Positions 38,118-47,147 of a stretch of DNA of 64,000 nt are shown piece after piece. Both the position numbers and the translations under genes were made by a program. The notes beneath the pieces were generated by a model. The model was not told where the DNA came from. It saw only the letters and a list, made by a program, of their open reading frames with translations, and did no database searches. The stretch's first letter is position 1; each line of letters starts with the position of its first letter. Source of the stretch: Bacteroides sp. ET71 (GTDB taxonomy: Bacteria > Bacteroidota > Bacteroidia > Bacteroidales > Bacteroidaceae). The DNA lies in contig NZ_JAMBLS010000004.1 of NCBI RefSeq assembly GCF_023336905.1, forward strand, positions 62,001 through 126,000. Direction: 5' to 3'.

Positions 38118-38615
38118 TCAATGCTCATTAATGGATTCCAGCGGCTTCTCCATGCCCTTCTTCAGACTGTCCATTTTCTGCTTCTCCATCGCCACGTCAG
38201 GCACCTCGCCCGACAAGGCCACGGACGGAGCCGAAATCTGCCGCCCGATGGTATCGCTCACCGCCACCTCCGGCACACTGCCGAAGAAAGAACGTTGCAC
38301 CACACCACCCAATCCTATCACTATGGCCACCACAGCCACAGCCTTCAGCAATGGGAAGAAACGTGCGGACATCGTGACACGCCGTGCTTTCACCACCGGC
38401 ATCTTCACCCGGCTCAACAACCGGGCATCGAAATCCTCACCCAAACTCTCCTGCTGCAAGCCTTCAACATACGTGAACCACTCCTTGCTGCGGCGCAACC
38501 TTTCAGGTACCTCACCATCGGCAAAGAACGCCCGCAACTGCGCTTCCTCCTCCAACGAAGTTTCGCCCAGCCAGTAACGCTGCAACAGGTCCTCTATATG
38601 TTTGTCAAAGTCCAT
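38118..38615 (-). CDS. Putative anti-sigma factor (single-pass membrane protein)
   Basis: 165 residues. Cytoplasmic N-terminal helices (DFDKHIEDLLQRYWLGETSLEEEAQLRAFFADG) like those of FecR/anti-sigma proteins, one membrane segment near 88-104 (FFPLLKAVAVVAIVIGLGGVV), then a polar periplasmic tail. Its start overlaps the sigma-factor gene by 11 nt, supporting a sigma/anti-sigma pair. Confidence 0.82.
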   Translation of the reverse strand: MDFDKHIEDLLQRYWLGETSLEEEAQLRAFFADGEVPERLRRSKEWFTYVEGLQQESLGEDFDARLLSRVKMPVVKARRVTMSARFFPLLKAVAVVAIVIGLGGVVQRSFFGSVPEVAVSDTIGRQISAPSVALSGEVPDVAMEKQKMDSLKKGMEKPLESINEH

Positions 38616-39114
38616 AGCTATCTATATCAATAAACTGTTGTTTCACTTTCTGCCGCGCCCTGAACAGATTCACCTTCACTTGCTCTTCGCTGATGTTCAA
38701 GATTTCGGCAATCTCCTTATAGCTCTTCTCCTCGACATCCCTCAACTGCAACACCGTGCGCTGTTTCTCGGGAAGACGGGCTATCAGACGATGCAATAGC
38801 TGCAACCTCTCTTTTCCGACCAGACGTTCATGCGGACTCGAAGCATCAGGCATTTGCTCCGTTTCGGGCGTCAGCTCCACATTCCGCGCTTCCATCCGTT
38901 CACTCCGGTCAATAGCCAAATTCCGCGCCACTGTCAGGCAATAAGCCTCTACGGACGAGAATTGCGGCCATTCATCACGCTTGCTCCACACCCGAATCAA
39001 CGTCTCCTGCACAATGTCCTCCGCCTCAGCCCTGTCGAACGTGATCCGCAAAGCCAACCGAAAGAGCTTGTCTTTCAACGGCAGGATGTCACGACGGAAA
39101 TCGAGTGTTTGCAT
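38605..39114 (-). CDS. ECF-type RNA polymerase sigma factor
   Basis: 169 residues. Region 2: LPLKDKLFRLALRITFDRAEAEDIVQETLIRVWSKRDEW; region 4: RLPEKQRTVLQLRDVEEKSYKEIAEILNISEEQVKVNLFRARQKVKQQF. It precedes and overlaps its probable anti-sigma gene. Confidence 0.94.
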   Translation of the reverse strand: MQTLDFRRDILPLKDKLFRLALRITFDRAEAEDIVQETLIRVWSKRDEWPQFSSVEAYCLTVARNLAIDRSERMEARNVELTPETEQMPDASSPHERLVGKERLQLLHRLIARLPEKQRTVLQLRDVEEKSYKEIAEILNISEEQVKVNLFRARQKVKQQFIDIDSYGL

Positions 39115-39182
39115 CTCTAAAAGATTGACGGTTGAAAAAGCGAAAAGTTACAGGCTGCCTCGCGGTTTTCACATTTATTTAA

Positions 39183-39965
39183 TTATTGACAGATACGTGT
39201 CCCGCTACCGCTCCCCAGAGCAGAAGCCGACGTAATAATCACCTGGCTCACACCCGCCCTTAATGCCTCGAACGAGTTCTCCAGTTTGGGAATCATGCCT
39301 CCTTGTATGACGCCTTCGGCCACATAAGCCTGGAAATCACCCGGAGTAAGAACAGGAATGACACTTTCGTCGTCGTTCTCGTCACGCAACACGCCTTTCT
39401 TCTCAAAGCAGAATACCAACGTGACATCAAACAGCGCAGCCAGCCCCTTGGCAGTCTCTCCGGCGATTGTATCGGCATTGGTATTGAGTATATGCCCCTC
39501 CCCGTCATGGGTCAAAGGAGCCATGACAGGCACAATGCCCTGAGCGATAAGGCTGCCCAATCTGGCAGCATCCACTTGCCGCACATCACCCACAAAGCCA
39601 TAGTCCACACCCTCTTTCACCGGCCTTTTGACAGAACGGATTACGTCCATATCTGCCCCCGTCAGCCCCAAGGCATTGACGCCCCGTGCTTGCAGACCGG
39701 CCACAATGTTCTTGTTCACCAAACCACCATAGACCATGGTGACTACCTGCAACATATCGGCATCAGTGATGCGACGCCCATTCAGCATCCGGCTCTCGAT
39801 GCCCAAACGGGTAGCCAATTTCGTGGCCGAACGCCCGCCGCCGTGCACCAGCACTTTGTGGCCTTCGATTGCTGCAAAATCGTCCAACAACTGATGCAGG
39901 GTATTTTCCTCTTCTACGATTTTACCCCCCACCTTAATCACCGTAAGTTTCTCTTTCTGTGCCAT
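39183..39965 (-). CDS. argB: Acetylglutamate kinase
   Basis: 260 residues, amino-acid-kinase fold; phosphorylates N-acetyl(or succinyl)-glutamate in arginine synthesis. IKVGGKIVEEE, VLVHGGGRSATKL, MVYGGLVNKNIV, LTGADMDVI, NTNADTIAGETAKGLAA and GGMIPKLENSFEAL are the family motifs. In several Bacteroidota the pathway uses succinylated intermediates, which cannot be decided from this gene. It follows speA by 16 nt, so both are probably co-transcribed. Confidence 0.94.
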   Translation of the reverse strand: MAQKEKLTVIKVGGKIVEEENTLHQLLDDFAAIEGHKVLVHGGGRSATKLATRLGIESRMLNGRRITDADMLQVVTMVYGGLVNKNIVAGLQARGVNALGLTGADMDVIRSVKRPVKEGVDYGFVGDVRQVDAARLGSLIAQGIVPVMAPLTHDGEGHILNTNADTIAGETAKGLAALFDVTLVFCFEKKGVLRDENDDESVIPVLTPGDFQAYVAEGVIQGGMIPKLENSFEALRAGVSQVIITSASALGSGSGTRICQ

Positions 39966-39981
39966 CGCTTGTGTGTCGTGC

Positions 39982-41874
39982 TTATTCTAAATAAGTATAT
40001 CCATAAAGTCCGGAACGGTAATTGGACAAAAACTCCTTACCTTCTTCCAACGAGATTTTCCCTTCTTTCACCGAATGAGACACCCATGTCTCCAATGTAC
40101 GCACCAGTTTCTTGGCACTGTACTGCACATAGTCCAACACTTCAGCCACCGTCTCACCATCTATCACCTGGTCTATGGTGTAGCCTTTGTCATTGACAGA
40201 AACATGCACAGCATTCGTATCGCCGAAGAGGTTATGCAGGTCTCCCAGAATCTCCTGATAAGCACCTGTCAAGAACACCCCCATGTAATAGGGTTCCTTG
40301 GCTTTTATGGAGTGGACAGGCAAATAATGCGATACATTCTTGGCAGTGACGAAATTGGCAATCTTACCGTCCGAGTCGCAAGTGATGTCCTGCAATGTCG
40401 CCTCGCGGTCGGGCTTCTCGTCCAAGCGCTGGATAGGCATAATAGGAAATATCTGGTCAATGGCCCAAGTATCGGGCAACGACTGGAAGAGAGAGAAGTT
40501 GCAGAAATACTTATCGGCCAACAGCTTCGGAAGTCCGCGCAACTCGTCGGGCACGTGCTTCAGCCCGCCGGCAATCTGGTTCACCTCGCGCATGATGCTC
40601 CAATACAGACGCTCAATCTTGGCCCGCGTCTGCAAGTCCACAATGCCGTGGCTGAACAAGTCAAGAGCCTCTTCACGAATCTGCTGTGCATCATGCCAAG
40701 CCTCCAGCATCCGGTTCTGGTTCAGCTTGTCCCAGATATCATACAGCTCGCGCAACAATTCATGGTCATTCTCCGTCACCTCGTCCTCGTCGTCCCATTC
40801 CGGCAAAGTAGCCGTCTCCAGCACCTCGAAGATAAGCACCGAATGATGAGCCGTCAGCGCGCGTCCGCTCTCCGTGATGATATTGGGATGCGGGATACCT
40901 TTTTTGTCGCTGGCATCTACCAACGTAGAAATGGAGTCGTTGACATATTCCTGGATAGAATAGTTCACACTGCCCTCGCTGTTGCTGGAGCGCGTACCGT
41001 CATAATCCACACCCAGTCCACCACCAATATCTACAAACTCGACGGCAAAGCCCATCGAGTGCAACTGCACGTAAAACTGCGACGCCTCGCGCAAAGCCGT
41101 CTTGATGCGACGTATCTTCGTAATCTGGCTGCCGATGTGGAAATGAATCAGCTTCAGGCAATCCTTCAGGTTCTTTTCTTCCATGAAATCAAGCGCCTCA
41201 AGCAATTCGCTGGAACTCAACCCGAACTTGCTGGCATCGCCGCCCGAGTCTTCCCACTTGCCACTGCCCGACGAAGCCAGCTTGATGCGTATGCCTATGT
41301 TGGGACGCACACCCAACTGCTTGGCCATGCGGGCAATCAGACGCAACTCATTCAGCTTTTCCACGACCAGGAAGATGCGCTTGCCCATCTTCTGCGCCAG
41401 CAAAGCCAGTTCGATGTAATTCTCATCCTTATACCCATTGCAGACGATAATAGAATCAGAGTCCATATTAATGGCAATCACCGCATGCAACTCAGGCTTC
41501 GAACCAGCCTCCAGCCCCAAATTGAACTTCTTGCCATGGCTGATGATTTCTTCCACCACAGGTCTCATCTGGTTTACCTTGATGGGATAGACCATAAAAT
41601 TCTCGCCCTTGTAGCCATACTCTTCAGAAGCCTGCTTGAAACAGCTCGAGATTTTCTCAATGCGGTTGTCGAGGATATCCGGAAAACGCACCAACATGGG
41701 AGCCGTGACATCACGCAACTGCAACTCGTCTACCAGCTCTTTCAAATCGACGGCCACATCGTCCTTGCGCGGCGTCACCACCACATGACCCTTCTCATTG
41801 ATGCTAAAATACGAAGTGCCCCAACCGTTGATGTTATACAGCTCTTCCGAATCTTCAATACGCCATTTTCTCAT
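39982..41874 (-). CDS. speA: Biosynthetic arginine decarboxylase
   Basis: 630 residues, fold type III PLP enzyme making agmatine for polyamine synthesis. The PLP lysine is K99 in YPIKVNQMRPVVEE; HFHIGSQI, DIGGGLGVDYDGT, and ITESGRALTAHHSVLIFEV are further PLP and substrate signatures. Family length. A -7 element (minus TACCTTTG, 41917-41924) precedes it. The pairing with argB links arginine synthesis and consumption. Confidence 0.96.
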   Translation of the reverse strand: MRKWRIEDSEELYNINGWGTSYFSINEKGHVVVTPRKDDVAVDLKELVDELQLRDVTAPMLVRFPDILDNRIEKISSCFKQASEEYGYKGENFMVYPIKVNQMRPVVEEIISHGKKFNLGLEAGSKPELHAVIAINMDSDSIIVCNGYKDENYIELALLAQKMGKRIFLVVEKLNELRLIARMAKQLGVRPNIGIRIKLASSGSGKWEDSGGDASKFGLSSSELLEALDFMEEKNLKDCLKLIHFHIGSQITKIRRIKTALREASQFYVQLHSMGFAVEFVDIGGGLGVDYDGTRSSNSEGSVNYSIQEYVNDSISTLVDASDKKGIPHPNIITESGRALTAHHSVLIFEVLETATLPEWDDEDEVTENDHELLRELYDIWDKLNQNRMLEAWHDAQQIREEALDLFSHGIVDLQTRAKIERLYWSIMREVNQIAGGLKHVPDELRGLPKLLADKYFCNFSLFQSLPDTWAIDQIFPIMPIQRLDEKPDREATLQDITCDSDGKIANFVTAKNVSHYLPVHSIKAKEPYYMGVFLTGAYQEILGDLHNLFGDTNAVHVSVNDKGYTIDQVIDGETVAEVLDYVQYSAKKLVRTLETWVSHSVKEGKISLEEGKEFLSNYRSGLYGYTYLE

Positions 41875-41916
41875 TTTCTGTTACTTTGCTGTTGTTAAAT
41901 CATTTTAGTTTCCCGG

Positions 41917-41924
41917 CAAAGGTA
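41917..41924 (-). promoter_or_regulatory. speA-argB -7 element
   Basis: Minus-strand TACCTTTG, 42 nt before the speA start. Confidence 0.65.
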
Positions 41925-41982
41925 CGCATTTACAAAAAGATAGGAAAGAAGTATCGACATTTTGTTGGCAAGGCACCTTGAA

Positions 41983-42001
41983 ATTAAACGAATATCCGCA
42001 T
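41983..42001 (+). repeat. 19-bp direct repeat, left copy
   Basis: ATTAAACGAATATCCGCAT agrees at 17 of 19 positions with 44165-44183. The two copies bracket the IS remnant and the WG-repeat gene. The sequence between here and the IS (42002-42146) contains no recognisable gene. Confidence 0.5.
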
Positions 42002-42146
42002 CATACCAACGTTGTGGCCACCGTCTATGTCGTGCATGAAGGAGGCGAAGCAAGCAACAAGGAAAGGAATCAAGTTACTTGATTTCTCTTCTACTCCTCA
42101 CCTGAGGGAAGACGAAGACTGTTTAACTGACCATTATTACTATTTA

Positions 42147-42946
42147 ACGTGAGTTCGATATAATTCAAAACATCACAAGTTGCCTGTCTTTGACAAAACA
42201 AAGGTCAATAGCGGGCTTCTCTTCAAAAAAGCAGTATACAGCTATGCAGAAAGCAAGTTGGCAATGAAATTATTGAAACCAGGTTTGTTTCAACGGTTCA
42301 CGGTCATCCACATTTCCGGGTGTGAACATGAAATTGAGGATTTCTCCCTTTGTCATTGATAATCAGGTGCAGTTTGAAGCCGAAGAATCACCTCATGGAA
42401 CATTTTCCACGCTGTGCAAGACCTTCAAAGGTTTTGTGAATCAAGATGCGCTGGTTACGACATACCCGTAAAGGAGTGGAATCCACGAAACTAATTCCGG
42501 TACAAATACCCAGCAAGACCTCCTTGATGAAAACGGTCAGTTGTAACAGGACTTCCTTCCCCAGTTCCACAAAACGGTTATAGGACACACGACTGGGGAA
42601 GAGGTGCGTCAGATGCTTGCAGACATATTCTTTGTAAGTAACGCTTGAAGCATCTGGAAACCTCCCGAGCGGAACAGAATCATGATGACCATGATTCCGC
42701 ATCGCTCATCCAGTTAGGCTTATTCCGATACTTATGATTCTTGTCGTCAACCAGATATTTTCCTTGTACTTCGGCAAATTCTTTGCAAAAATCATCCGCC
42801 ATACAATAAATCTCTGTAACTTTGGCTTTCGAGAACATAGTGCTAATTGCTTAAATGTTATAATTGAGCACTACAAATTTGATGTTCTTATTGCTATTTT
42901 CCTAATTCTCAAACGAATATTTTTACTCCTTATATCGAACTCACGT
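42147..42946 (-). mobile_element. IS982-like element, internally deleted
   Basis: An 800-bp element with perfect 16-bp terminal inverted repeats: ACGTGAGTTCGATATA at 42147-42162 and its complement at 42931-42946. It holds one damaged transposase gene. No clear target duplication is visible (TATTTA left, GAATTT right). Confidence 0.75.
42165..42838 (-). pseudogene. IS982-like transposase, degenerate
   Basis: Reading from 42838: FSKAKVTEIYCMADDFCKEFAEVQGKYLV opens the N-terminus. The frame is then broken near 42690, continues as YKEYVCKHLTHLFPSRVSYNRFVELGKEVL...GICTGISFVDSTPLRVCRNQRILIHKTFEG, meets TGA where the family has Trp (before FFGFKLHLIINDKG), and jumps from GNVDDREPLKQ directly to FNNFIANLLSA. 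The catalytic segment between is deleted, and a 1-nt deletion precedes the tail CFFEEKPAIDLCFVKDRQLVMF. It cannot encode an active enzyme. Confidence 0.8.
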
Positions 42947-43341
42947 GAATTTACGTTTGATTCGGCAGAGGGAATGGTGAAACTTGCGGCGATAAAAATG
43001 TTGTTGAACAAAATCTAAACAGGCTCTTTGAAAAATATCAATTCTTGAGCATCGCTTTTTTTCGAAAAATCCTATCTTTGCAGCATTAACCCTAAAAAGT
43101 GAACAGCGAATGAAGTAAAAGTATAACAAAGACATATTAGAAAAAGAAGTGTTTGCTTCTTGCTCGAAGTTATTCGAAAAATCGCCAATTAGAAGAATAT
43201 GCCCTCAAAAGCAAGAGTGAATGCCTATGTCGCCAAGTGTGGACTTTCCTTGTTTGCATGATTATAGGCGTTTGGCAATGCCTCCAAATGGTTATAGGCC
43301 AAGTTGATATTTTTTATAGTATGACAATTTAAAGGACAAAT
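42947..43341. other. Intergenic region before the WG-repeat gene
   Basis: No gene recognised. A -7 element TATCTTTG is at 43073-43080 but 260 nt from the next start. The rest is A+T-rich. Confidence 0.5.
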
Positions 43342-44148
43342 ATGACTGATCTTATAAATCGCATAAAAGAACTGCAGCAAAAAAATATAAAGATTTTAAT
43401 TGATCCAAGAGAAGTTTTTCTATTCCCAAGAAACTTATTTAGACTAAAAGAAGTACTACCTATAATTCAGCACCATAAATATGGATTCATGGATAAAAAA
43501 GGCAATATTGTCATACAGCCCATATACGATGATTTCAAGGGGGAATTCTCTCGTATTAAGACTTCTATTTGTGTCAAGAAAAAAAATAAATGGGGTATAA
43601 TTACATTAGATGGTCAGACTATTGCAGATTTTGAATATGACTTCATTTTCCCGAGTATAGTAAACTATGCAAATTATCAGAAAGTCTGCCCATATTATAA
43701 TCAATTATATACCGTTTGCAGAAAACACCAATGGGGTATTTTGAAAAATGACGGTAGTATATTTGTAGAATTCGGAAAATACGATTGGATTGATGGATAT
43801 GATTCGGGACTGGCCAGAGTAAAGAAAAAGGATAAATGGGGAATGATTGACTTTATGGGACAGATTGTTATACCTCTTAAATATGACAATATTTGGAATT
43901 TCTACGATAAAGGTAGGATTGATACCATAATAGAACAAGGAGATGTTCAGCATACAGTATTATTTAAAGATTTACTTTCCAAATATAATATTGAGTTCAT
44001 AAACAATGAGTTTGATATGATTGATTTTGAAATTGCTGAAATCAATAAAACTCTTACAGTCCGTTCTGTTCAATCTATAAATGAAAATACATATAATGAG
44101 AATTTAGATTTTGATCAACAAGACCCTGAATTTTGGGATTCATTTTAG
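43342..44148 (+). CDS. WG-repeat protein
   Basis: 268 residues. At least four WG-type units are visible: YGFMDKKGNIVIQPIYDDF, KWGIITLDGQTIADFEYDF, QWGILKNDGSIFVEFGKYD and KWGMIDFMGQIVIPLKYDN. An N-terminal helical part (residues 1-40) and an acidic C-terminal 60 residues flank them. No signal peptide. The gene is markedly A+T-rich, intact, and lies among pseudogenes; it was probably acquired. Function unknown. Confidence 0.85.
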   Translation: MTDLINRIKELQQKNIKILIDPREVFLFPRNLFRLKEVLPIIQHHKYGFMDKKGNIVIQPIYDDFKGEFSRIKTSICVKKKNKWGIITLDGQTIADFEYDFIFPSIVNYANYQKVCPYYNQLYTVCRKHQWGILKNDGSIFVEFGKYDWIDGYDSGLARVKKKDKWGMIDFMGQIVIPLKYDNIWNFYDKGRIDTIIEQGDVQHTVLFKDLLSKYNIEFINNEFDMIDFEIAEINKTLTVRSVQSINENTYNENLDFDQQDPEFWDSF

Positions 44149-44391
44149 AGCTTATCATTTCAATTTTAAATGAATATCCGCATGTTGCCAATAAGCCAAT
44201 CACATAGGATGATACAGATAGGAGGTGCCACATTCTTGCGGCATATGCATGGTAAACACACCGCAGGATGCGGTACCTCCTACAGTCTATTTGGCAATTT
44301 GCAAACATTCTTTATAAAATAAGAACCGTGGTTATCTCGTTAAATCTGTGTCATCTGTATGCCATATACACCTTTAGGATAAACTAAAGAA
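44149..44391. other. Intergenic remnant region
   Basis: Contains the right copy of the 19-bp repeat (44165-44183). Otherwise I see no gene or structure. Confidence 0.4.
44165..44183 (+). repeat. 19-bp direct repeat, right copy
   Basis: TTTAAATGAATATCCGCAT, two mismatches from 41983-42001; both are followed by a short similar string ending CCAA. Confidence 0.5.
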
Positions 44392-44862
44392 CTATTGCAA
44401 ACTTGTCAAGACCGGGTTCTCCAAATAATTGAAGAACCGGTGTACTTTACTTGGTTTACGCGGGTCGAGCATCTGAGGAGAATCCAAATCAAACGTAACG
44501 ATTTGGCGCATGTCTTCTGCCGAAAGTTCAAAATCCCAAACGGACCGGTTCTCTTCCATACAGTTGAAATGGACGGACTTCGGAAAGACGCTTACACCTC
44601 GCTGAATATTCTACCGGAGGATGACTTGCGTTACCGACTTGCCATGTACTTCCGCGCTTCCTTTCAGCACGGAGTTGGTGAATATGCCGTTCATGCCTTC
44701 GGCAAAAGGTGCCCATGCTTGCGGCGCAATCCCATATTCTCGTAAAATCGCTAATTCATCTTCCCTTTGGTAAAACGAATGGAGTTTCAGTTGGTTTACC
44801 ATCGGCTTGATTTCTGCCGTATAGCACAGGTCGATGATACGGTCGCTCTGGAAATTGCTCAC
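44392..44862 (-). pseudogene. Aldo/keto reductase, 3' remnant
   Basis: From GVSNFQSDRIIDLCYTAEIKPMVNQLKLHSFYQREDELAILREYGIAPQAWAPFAEG to the C-terminal part (NIQRGVSVFPKSVHFNCMEENRSVWDFELSAEDMRQIV) this is the second half of an aldo/keto reductase. One TAG (44614-44616) replaces the usual Trp of ILRWNIQRG. The 5' half with the catalytic Tyr and Lys is absent. It is fused directly to a cupin gene remnant. Confidence 0.8.
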
Positions 44863-45268
44863 ACCATTGGATATGCTCTTTCTCCGACCCGTCTGTTATT
44901 GACAGATGTACCAAACGGCTTTCGGGAGTAGCGCCATGCCAATGCTTCACATTGGGGAAGGTCTTGATGACATCTCATTTTTTTCATCAACTGCTTTGGC
45001 TTCCCTTCTTCCTGATAATACCCCTCGCCATCCAGTATCAGCAACACTTGAGAAGCATCGGGATGGATATGCCAGTCATTATGGCTGCCTGCCTCGAACA
45101 CCACAACTGACCGATGTCATAGCCCGTGTTCCGAAGCAATCCGGATATATAGACATCGCCTGCATAATGCTCGGATATGACTTTCTGTCCGGGTTGGAAT
45201 ATCATGTCTTTATCCTCCTTCCCGGTATCAGACACAACATTTTCCGTATATTGAACCAATGTCGGCAT
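44862..45268 (-). pseudogene. Cupin-domain protein, frameshifted 5' remnant
   Basis: Three frames must be joined: IFQPGQKVISEHYAGDVYISGLL, then VVFEAGSHNDWHIHPDASQVLLILDGEGYYQEEGKPKQL, then KTFPNVKHWHGATPESRLVHLSITDG. Together they give a single-domain cupin (metal-binding HxH in WHIHP). The 3' end is lost at the junction with the aldo/keto reductase fragment. Such cupin and reductase genes often neighbour one another, so one deletion could explain both truncations. Confidence 0.75.
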
Positions 45269-45338
45269 TCAAGAAGAACATTGATAACAAAATGAAAATT
45301 GCACTTAACCTTGAAATTTGCATACTTCATATTATTTA

Positions 45339-45699
45339 ACGTGAGTTCGATATAATTCAAAACATCACAAGTTGCCTGTCTTTGACAAAACAAAGGTCAA
45401 TAGCGGGCTTCTCTTCAAAAAAGCAGTATACAGCTATGCAGAAAGCAAGTTGGCAATGAAATTATTGAAACCAGGTTTGTTTCAACGGTTCACGGTCATC
45501 CACATTTCCGGGTGTGAACATGAAATTGAGGATTTCTCCCTTTGTCATTGATAATCAGGTGCAGTTTGAAGCCGAAGAATCACCTCATGGAACATTTTCC
45601 ACGCTGTGCAAGACCTTCAAAGGTTTTGTGAATCAAGATGCGCTGGTTACGACATACCCGTAAAGGGGTGGAATCCACGAAACTAATTCCGGTACAAAT
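45339..45699 (-). mobile_element. IS982-like element, second truncated copy
   Basis: Matches 42147-42507 almost base for base (one visible difference, AAAGGAGTGG versus AAAGGGGTGG), including the left inverted repeat, the internal deletion and the stop codon, and ends abruptly after GGTACAAAT. The right end is missing. The shared deletion shows that both copies descend from one already defective element. Confidence 0.8.
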
Positions 45700-45795
45700 G
45701 GCGGGCGGGATGCTGTCGCGGTTCAATTCTTGAGCTGAAATAGTGGCTATCCCATACATGAAAATTGAAAGAAAAATGATAATATTGTGTTTCAT
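45580..45795 (-). pseudogene. Secreted-protein start fused to transposase remnant
   Basis: The first ~32 residues (KHNIIIFLSIFMYGIATISAQELNRDSIPPA) are a signal peptide and the start of an unidentified exported protein. The frame then continues in the IS remnant (ICTGISFVDSTPLRVCRNQR...) to its TGA. The body of the original gene is gone. An open chimeric frame of 71 residues remains, probably without function. Confidence 0.7.
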
Positions 45796-45912
45796 AAGGC
45801 TAAAGATTTTATGAAGAATAAGCTATAAGGATTTTTTTAGTTCTTCTTTTACCGGTAAATGCAAATACACCTTTATCGGTCAGTTTGGCGCCAGAACAGA
45901 AAGAAAAAGTCT

Positions 45913-46206
45913 TCAGACACACGGCAGATAAGCTATGTAAGGGTATTTGGCTGCATCGATCCCCCGATTGAGCGCTTGTCCCAATCCTTGGTTAGTTTCA
46001 TTTTTTATATAAGCAACGCGCTTGTCTTCTAAATAATCAGTGATGAACTACTCTGTACAGTCCGTACTCCCATCGTTTATGATAATGAGTTCGAAGCAGG
46101 GATATGTTTGCATCATTAAACTCGCTATGGCACGACGAATGAAAGATGCTTGATTATAAACAGGCATTAAAACAGAGAACTGAATGTTGTCACTTATGTG
46201 CTGCAT
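45913..46206 (-). pseudogene. Family 2 glycosyltransferase, 5' remnant
   Basis: Reads HISDNIQFSVLMPVYNQASFIRRAIASLMMQTYPCFELIIINDGSTD, the nucleotide-binding start of a GT2 enzyme, then an in-frame TAG (about 46050-46048), then YLEDKRVAYIKNETNQGLGQALNRGIDAAKYPYIAYLP. The expected DxD that should follow is lost in a frameshift. Confidence 0.8.
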
Positions 46207-46357
46207 AGCAATAGTTAGATTAATTTGCCAAACTGCCTATTATATTTTCTGCATGCACAAATTTATCGATTATTCCTCAAAGACCCAAATTGGAGTTAAC
46301 AAAAATGTAAGTTCTTGGTTAAAAATTCTTTTTGATTTTGGCCGTCACTTCGCCTCC

Positions 46358-46894
46358 TTATCCCTTCTTCAGACCCAGCACTTCCCTCAGCCGCTCCACC
46401 GACTCGTCAATCTGCTGGAGGCTTTCCAGCCGGCTTCCGTCAAACCGGTAACGAGCCTTCTCATAATAAGGCATCCGCCTGGCCAGCGCCTCGCTGATGA
46501 AAGCCCTCAATTCGGCATCCGACTTGCCCCGCAGGATAGGACGCTGCGCCGTAGCCACCCGCAAACGGCGGAACAAAGTCTCTTCGTCCACATCCAGAAA
46601 GACCGTCTGCCCCTGAGCGTTCATATAGTCCATGTTGTCGAAAAAGCAAGGCGTCCCTCCCCCCGTCGAGATGACCACGTTCTCAAAATCTCCCACCTCG
46701 TGCAGCATTTTCTGCTCCAGGCGCCGGAAGCCATCTTCCCCGCGCTCGGCAAACAACTGGCTTATCGTCTGGTGGAACCTCTCTTCCAGGTACCAGTCCA
46801 GATCGATAAACGACAAGCCCAACTCACGGGCGAAAGCCTTTCCCAAAGTCGTCTTGCCGGCACCCATATAGCCGGTCAAGAATATACGTACCAT
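46358..46894 (-). CDS. aroK: Shikimate kinase
   Basis: 178 residues. Phosphorylates shikimate at O3. P-loop G8-Y-M-G-A-G-K-T15, shikimate-binding DLDWYLEERF and the GGGTPCF motif. ATG 46894 or the adjacent 46897 is chosen because the promoter covers the longer frame's start (46918). Confidence 0.93.
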   Translation of the reverse strand: MVRIFLTGYMGAGKTTLGKAFARELGLSFIDLDWYLEERFHQTISQLFAERGEDGFRRLEQKMLHEVGDFENVVISTGGGTPCFFDNMDYMNAQGQTVFLDVDEETLFRRLRVATAQRPILRGKSDAELRAFISEALARRMPYYEKARYRFDGSRLESLQQIDESVERLREVLGLKKG

Positions 46895-46915
46895 CATTTG
46901 CTCTGCGTTTGTGTG

Positions 46916-46945
46916 CAAAGGTACGCATTTGCAGGAAGATGCAAA
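46916..46945 (-). promoter_or_regulatory. aroK promoter
   Basis: Minus-strand TTTG (46945-46942), 18 nt, TACCTTTG (46923-46916): a near-consensus Bacteroidota promoter 21 nt before the start. Confidence 0.8.
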
Positions 46946-47033
46946 AGGGAAAGTCTTATTTTATTCCCATTCTTTCAGCAAATAAGCACAGAGCGTTCAA
47001 ATATCCTTACTTAATGTCCCTATTTCCGCCCGG

Positions 47034-47066
47034 ACCAAAGTCCTACCAAAGTCGTTCCAAAGTCGT
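47034..47066. repeat. Three 11-bp tandem units
   Basis: ACCAAAGTCCT, ACCAAAGTCGT, TCCAAAGTCGT, then a decayed TCCACGTTCG, in the aroK-pagL gap. The array is short, and no gene is seen in the gap 46924-47147. Confidence 0.7.
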
Positions 47067-47147
47067 TCCACGTTCGAGTCCTTAGAAACGGAAAAAATAC
47101 GAACAAAGAACGAATTTGGATATAACCGTTCCGGACAAAGACAAGGC

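Noticed and set aside
40075-41898. 607-codon plus-strand frame opposite speA
   Set aside because: Antisense shadow of a fully recognisable arginine decarboxylase.
42734-43018. 94-codon plus-strand frame next to the IS remnant
   Set aside because: Antisense to the transposase start and the right inverted repeat; no motifs.
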